A stretch of 64,000 nucleotides of DNA from contig JAUJYZ010000066.1 in assembly GCA_033675265.1 (NCBI GenBank), positions 1-64,000 of the forward strand. Reading direction: 5' to 3'. The stretch comes from Actinostola sp. cb2023 (lineage: Eukaryota > Cnidaria > Anthozoa > Actiniaria > Actinostolidae). The translations under genes were made by a program, and so were the position numbers. Positions 59,810 through 64,000 of this stretch are shown here, one piece after another; within the stretch, counting starts at the first letter, position 1, and the number at the start of each line of letters is the position of its first letter. Under the pieces are notes generated by a model. The model worked only from the letters and a program-made list of their open reading frames with translations. It ran no database searches and was not told the DNA's origin.

Positions 59810-62201
59810 TGAGTATACAGAAGTTGTGGTCAGCAGCTTATCAACGAAATTCAAGATGGCAGACGTACGTAACGATAAATCAAATCACCAGCAGCATTCA
59901 AAAAGGATTTTGCCGTGCTCCCTTGCTCGAGCCAGTCGAGTCGTTCATTAATACTGCTTAGTAAATATGCAAATATCCTAGAGAATACTTTTTGGCCTTG
60001 CAATTCTGTCTGAAAGTGTATTTCTAACAGATGTCTGTGGCTTAGTAAGAACTCGATCGTAATTTTATTGAGATTGTGAAATCGTTTCTTGCAAGGTAAT
60101 CGAAATGTGCTTCGCCATGCAGCTGTCAGCTAGGAGTGTGAGTGTTGAAGCTAATTACGTATGTATGCTCTACTGAGTCACGTAACGAGTGACTTAAATT
60201 CTGCAAGTAATACATGTAGGCTAAAACTACTTCTGTATGATGATACAAGCTATTAGGTTTCACATTTAAAATCTATCAAAACGGCTTTATTAAGAAGCCC
60301 AAGTTCACGCTAGTAGAGCGTCTAGTTCAATAAGTTCTATTAGTTCTTAATTATTGTATAAATGTTACTATATTTACTGTAATACCACCCCTTTTTTGAA
60401 TACAAACCTGAACAAGTTGAAAATCAAGGACTCGGTTTATGTGCTGTTCAATTACTGTGTATGATCCAAATTTTGCACAGTACCCAGGGGAGTCACACCT
60501 TCCATCTCCAGCAAGTATGAGGCCTTCTTCATGGTTTTTCATCTGTTGAAACAAGGACTCTTGCTCATTTCTCCAAGATTGTATAACAATTGGATTGATA
60601 TAACTACTGGCATGGCGGTAAAAAGTAGCCCTTGATATACATGCAATGTTCATGAACTTGAACATCCTCAAAGTTTTTTCTGTGGCACATCCTAAAATAA
60701 TAAAATGTACATAAGAATGTGTTATGTTTGAAGTATGTATGTTAAGAAACGTCAGAATCTGAATATACAAACCTGACAGTAGTATGGCTGCTGATAACAG
60801 AAGATTTCCAACTGGCATTGTTTTTGCATACTTGTGATTTGTCCAGACTCTTTCATAGTTGCAATTGGAGTCTGTACACCTCTGTGTAACTTTAACCCAA
60901 GTGCCCTTTATGTCTGAAATAATTCCTTCAGACGCATTAGTACATATAGGGCAACATTGGAAAAGTTCCAATAGAGAACTTTCAAAAACTATATATTTTC
61001 GTTGATTGTGATAATGCACAGACTCCGACACAGATGCTTTACTTGGTCTAGAAAGTATATGAAACAACAATAGTTGAGCATGTTATTGTATGCATCTCAG
61101 TTGTTCAAAAAGTCGTAGTATCAAACTAGAACCCCCTCGCCTCGCCCTTCTCCCAGCAGGCCAAAACGTCTTACCCTTCCGATTTCATTTCTGTCTCGCT
61201 GTTTGACACTGCGCCGTCTTCCATCGCAGCCTCCTCGTCCAAATCAGATGTCGACGGCGAGTAAGGCTCATCACAAATATTTTCATTATCTGATTCGTCT
61301 GAGACCATGGGCTCAGAGGACCTTAGAAGTGCTAATGGGGGCAGGCCAGCAATGTTGCATTGTACCGCAATTTCTTTTTGTTCATCTGAAGCTTGGACAG
61401 CTATTTTAAAAGAACATCGAATAAGAACTAATTTTTGGTGTTTGAAATGAAACAAGTTATCTATTACTCTTACATTTGCTTCTTCTCTCTGTCTTTTGAA
61501 TTCGAAACGTAAAACTTTTTTTGAGTTGCTTTGTTGCACACTAAAGTGGACGGCTGATCTACTTCGATTGGCAGCTCGACGGGATCAGCTGACTGCGCCG
61601 TAGCAGCTCCGCTCTCTTGGTCATTTTCATGATCGGGAGAATTGATATGTGCCATGGTCTGATGCAAATAAATAGTACGTTGTTTATAGCAAAGTTGTAT
61701 TTCAAAGCCTATTCTATTAAAATTAAGGCCAGAATTTTCCGAATCCAAAATAATGCTTACCCTATGCGCACGAAGCTTAGCAAGAGCATTTCCTCTTCTT
61801 GTCGTACGTGGCGTAGTATTCGTACATGTCGACGTGGCTGACGATGGCGTACCCGAAGATACTTTCCTGGCGTTTTGAAGTTGTTCTGGTGTTGGGATAG
61901 GTTGTATCGAAGGAACAGCACCTTTACTCAATACAAGTTTACTTGAAAATCCAGCCATTTTCGCCCCGTAACCTTCGTAGTCGGTCGGCAAGAAGTGGTC
62001 ACTACATATATGACCACATCCTGGCGTCCACGTACTTCTTTCCCTCTTTCTCAAAACAAATTGATTCCATTTCTGGCATAAGTTTACATCCTTCGGAAAT
62101 TGATGTAAACTCACGCCGTCTGCATTTGTTTTGTCGCAGAACATGACAACACATCGTTTGCCGGGTGCTCGTTTACGCTTTTGCCCACAAGAACTTGCCA
62201 T
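58133..62201 (-). CDS. Kolobok transposase with THAP domain (multi-exon)
   Basis: Exons on the minus strand: 62201-61761, 61658-about 61490, 61400-61175, 61047-60773, 60691-60408, 59505-59319, 59221-58961, 58846-58675, 58552-58404, 58326-58133. The first holds a THAP zinc finger (CVVMFCDKTN; SLHQFPKD; HICSDHF; AVPSIQ) for binding element ends. A Cys motif follows (CCPICTNA; CTDSNC). The catalytic core has GDGRCDSPGYCAKFGSYT, LITDRSRSVG with HYHDIWHVAK, and TSTLEAKH. I chose ATG 62201 because it directly precedes the THAP fold; an upstream ATG at 62240 is possible. Junctions from 61047 down join in phase. The join of the second and third exons is not resolved and may hide a frameshift. Confidence 0.82.
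59740..59845 (-). ncRNA. U6 snRNA-derived sequence (degenerate)
   Basis: On the minus strand, AAAAATTGGAACGATACAGA and GAAGATTAGCATG (59810-59779) reproduce the ACAGAGA region of U6 snRNA, the part that pairs with the 5' splice site. The 5' stem and the 3' half are only loosely similar (CTTGCAGATTTGGCG instead of CGCAAATTCGTGAAGCG). It lies in a transposase intron, so it is a pseudogene or a U6-derived short repeat rather than a working snRNA. Confidence 0.6.
61048..61174 (-). other. Short intron of the transposase gene
   Basis: Bounded by GTAAGA after codon GG at 61175 and by TTTCTAG before 61047. Listed because it decides that the Cys-rich region joins the acidic exon rather than the long open frame continuing to 61070. 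Confidence 0.6.
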
Positions 62202-62691
62202 TGTAGCGTATAGTTCGGGAATTGCAACAACAACTGACAATATCTACATGTGATTTATTGTGAAACATCTTTTATTGACCCGACTTTTCGCCATATATTT
62301 TACGTATCTGCATTGTGAAATACACTCTATCTGATCAATACCTATTTATTTTGGCAGCAATCTTCGGTTAATAGGCTTTGGATCACTTCCACACTTGTGA
62401 CGTCACCGATTGTGTGACACGATTTCAGCTTGTTTTCTGTCACGCGAAAATTATCGTTCTTTTAACCTCAAATTTCGCCGTAAAAAATCGTTTCAGCAAA
62501 TTTATTTTGCTTTAGGTTTGCTAATCAAAGGCCAAACTGTCTTCAAAAGTTGTCAAAATTGCTTCAAAAAATGCCGAGACTTGCCCTTTAAACAGTTGTA
62601 TTTTAGCATGTCTAACATTTTGCATCTCATTAGATATTTGTATAAATGTATACTACAACGTTTCTGCAATTGAGTGTATATAATACTTAAT

Positions 62692-62854
62692 AATGTAACC
62701 ATTTATCCTAAATAGAGTTGATTTCGTAGAGTGGTATAGCCATTGTTACAGTACAGAAGAAAAAAACATGAATTCAAAGTATGGTATGTTCACGGTACTG
62801 CTTTGAATCTTACCATACCTCATACAAAAACAACTCTATCACCACAAACTACAC
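62692..62854. other. Short gene-free gap
   Basis: Between the two Kolobok elements. It contains a small inverted pair (TTCAAAGTATGGTATG near 62765 against CTTTGAATCTTACCATACC near 62803). No TIR of the right-hand Kolobok was identified here. Confidence 0.5.
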
Positions 62855-64000
62855 CTACACAAATCTTGACCGGTGTCTTGCAATCAGTTCCTCCTTGTTT
62901 GGGGGGGACGTTCCAGAAATGTTTCTGGGTAGATCCTCTCTGGCATTTTCTTGATCCTCAAGGTTTCCATCTTGCACTTGAATCACCAGGTTAGCCATTA
63001 ATCGTCCAATGTGATCATATGACTTTTTCTCTTTGATGGGTTTAACAACCCATTGTTTTCGAGACTTTGGGAAATTGACATTAAATCTTGCTTCTCCCGA
63101 CTCTGTTACTGCCTGGACCCTCTCTAAGTGAGAATTGTGGTCCAGGGCAGCAAGCTGAGTCCTAGCAAGCATTCCTTTGTACGGATAATGCTCGCGCTTT
63201 GAACAGTATTTGAGCATCATGGAGTGATAAGACTCTAGTTCTCCAGTATGACAGAAGTGTGTCAATTTTGCCAAGTCCTTCAGCAGTTTCTTATTTGTAA
63301 TAATTGCTTCCAAAGCAATGTGGGGTACACTCCCAGCAATCAGCCATTTCTTTCTCCTACTTTGAAGATTTGTCAGGGGTGGGTGTGTACAACTGTGGAA
63401 ATGAGTGTTGCCTCTCCATGTATGTTTGTTCTGAACATGATGGAGAATGGAAGTCCACTTTTCACGCAGTATTTCCACATTCCCTTCACACGTGGAAGAG
63501 CACCACCAGAGATGATTTGAAATGGACTTTACCCATGGCATAAGGTCTCCACAATCCTTGGTCTTTGCTTTTTTAGTAATAGCCTTCACAATCCACTTGG
63601 AAAGATGCCAGACATCGTACTGATGGGTTATATCTTGATGGTTTTTGTCCATGGTACATGATATTGAAACGTGTCTGTCAGTAGTCATAATAGAAATATC
63701 AACATCATTATCTCTTATTTCTCTGAGGCACCTTTCAAACCCTTCTTTTTCCATTGCATTGGAAGAGCTTACTTCTGACACTTGTATCAAGCTAAATGAC
63801 AGAATACTGCCACTGTCCTGCATTATTGTGTACGTACAGTACTTGGCGCAATGACCCGGACTGTCACACCTTCCATCTCCACTGACGATGACATTTTCCT
63901 CTTCCTTGACATTTGCTAATACACTTCTTCTTTCCTCTTCCCATGCTTGATTGATTGATGGGAATAGATATTTATCTTGAATGTTATAGTAGGTATTTGG
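62855..64000 (-). CDS. Second Kolobok transposase (partial, intronless)
   Basis: The frame is open from the window edge (64000) to the stop at 62855, about 380 residues. It starts mid-protein (PSINQAWEEERRSVL), then GDGRCDSPGHCAKYCTYT (catalytic Asp), TTDRHVSI, YDVWHLSK, CSSTCEGN and GELESYHSMM (catalytic Glu region), ending RHRSRF. The motif order equals that of the neighbouring Kolobok, but the sequence is well diverged and none of the five introns of that part is present. The THAP end would lie beyond the window. No stop or frameshift is visible, so it may be functional. Confidence 0.88.
   Translation of the reverse strand, partial: PNTYYNIQDKYLFPSINQAWEEERRSVLANVKEEENVIVSGDGRCDSPGHCAKYCTYTIMQDSGSILSFSLIQVSEVSSSNAMEKEGFERCLREIRDNDVDISIMTTDRHVSISCTMDKNHQDITHQYDVWHLSKWIVKAITKKAKTKDCGDLMPWVKSISNHLWWCSSTCEGNVEILREKWTSILHHVQNKHTWRGNTHFHSCTHPPLTNLQSRRKKWLIAGSVPHIALEAIITNKKLLKDLAKLTHFCHTGELESYHSMMLKYCSKREHYPYKGMLARTQLAALDHNSHLERVQAVTESGEARFNVNFPKSRKQWVVKPIKEKKSYDHIGRLMANLVIQVQDGNLEDQENAREDLPRNISGTSPPNKEELIARHRSRFV

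Larger units (their letters stand above)
56585..62587. mobile_element. Complete 6.0-kb Kolobok transposon
   Basis: TTAA at 56581-56584 and 62588-62591 is the target duplication. The ends are AGGGCAAGTCTCGGCA and its exact complement, with weaker similarity (GAAG...TTGAAG) further in. It contains a THAP transposase gene on the minus strand and a P2X7-ballast-like gene on the plus strand, converging at about 57.5-58.1 kb. Intact ends, intact splice sites and mostly open exons suggest a young copy. Confidence 0.93.
56396..62686. mobile_element. MITE-like inverted repeat split by the Kolobok
   Basis: About 65 bases just outside the Kolobok (56396-56463, ATACACTCAATTGCAGAAA; ATACATTTATACAAATATCT) are inverted at 62623-62686. 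Without the 6-kb insert the two flanks would form a hairpin element of about 285 bases. The left arm also has a small tandem of ATATCTAATGAGATACAA. Confidence 0.8.

Overview
The window looks like intergenic and intronic DNA of an anthozoan cnidarian, most likely a stony coral. This rests on gene families and repeat types recalled from such genomes: leucine-rich-repeat GPCRs, Kolobok/THAP transposons, BEL/Pao, Penelope and CR1/L2-like retroelements, and the G/C-flanked repeat built on GGGATAGGGTA. No database search was possible. It is AT-rich, its genes have GT-AG introns, and nearly all of it is transposon sequence, much of it nested. No prokaryotic features are present.

Layout. 0.5-2.6 kb: a broken Gypsy-type Gag/protease region folded into a 0.5 kb inverted duplication. 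4.3-4.6 kb: a trinucleotide microsatellite. 4.99-5.3 kb: a hairpin element. 5.5-9.4 kb (minus): a CR1/L2-like LINE interrupted by a TTAA-flanked MITE. 9.36-12.2 kb: a Mutator-like element whose transposase reading runs into an exonuclease motif. 12.3-14.2 kb (minus): a Penelope-like element with GIY-YIG endonuclease. 15.6-22.0 kb (plus): the one convincing host gene, a three-exon LRR rhodopsin-type GPCR of 547 codons, whose large intron holds several MITEs. 23-26.9 kb: an integrase fragment, MITEs and relics.

26.9-47.07 kb is a nest of elements with TACAGTACTG termini. Its first member (26.9-33.99 kb) carries a DDE integrase-like gene and, on the other strand, a HECT ubiquitin-ligase gene. 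Further in, a TA-flanked MITE (38.04-43.22 kb) contains a TTAA-flanked MITE, which contains a 4.4 kb element with CACAGG termini encoding an unrecognised 261-residue protein and a PIF1-type helicase plus a CCHC zinc knuckle.

49.35-54.8 kb (minus) is a frameshifted BEL/Pao retrotransposon. 56.58-62.59 kb is a complete 6.0 kb Kolobok transposon with TTAA target duplications. It carries a multi-exon THAP transposase gene (minus) and a two-exon gene (plus) for a protein like the C-terminal ballast domain of the P2X7 receptor. A second, intronless Kolobok transposase runs off the right edge.

The candidate new systems are three DNA transposons that each pair a transposition-type gene or an unknown gene with an accessory gene: P2X7-ballast, HECT ligase, or PIF1 helicase. 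In all three, the two genes face each other between terminal inverted repeats.
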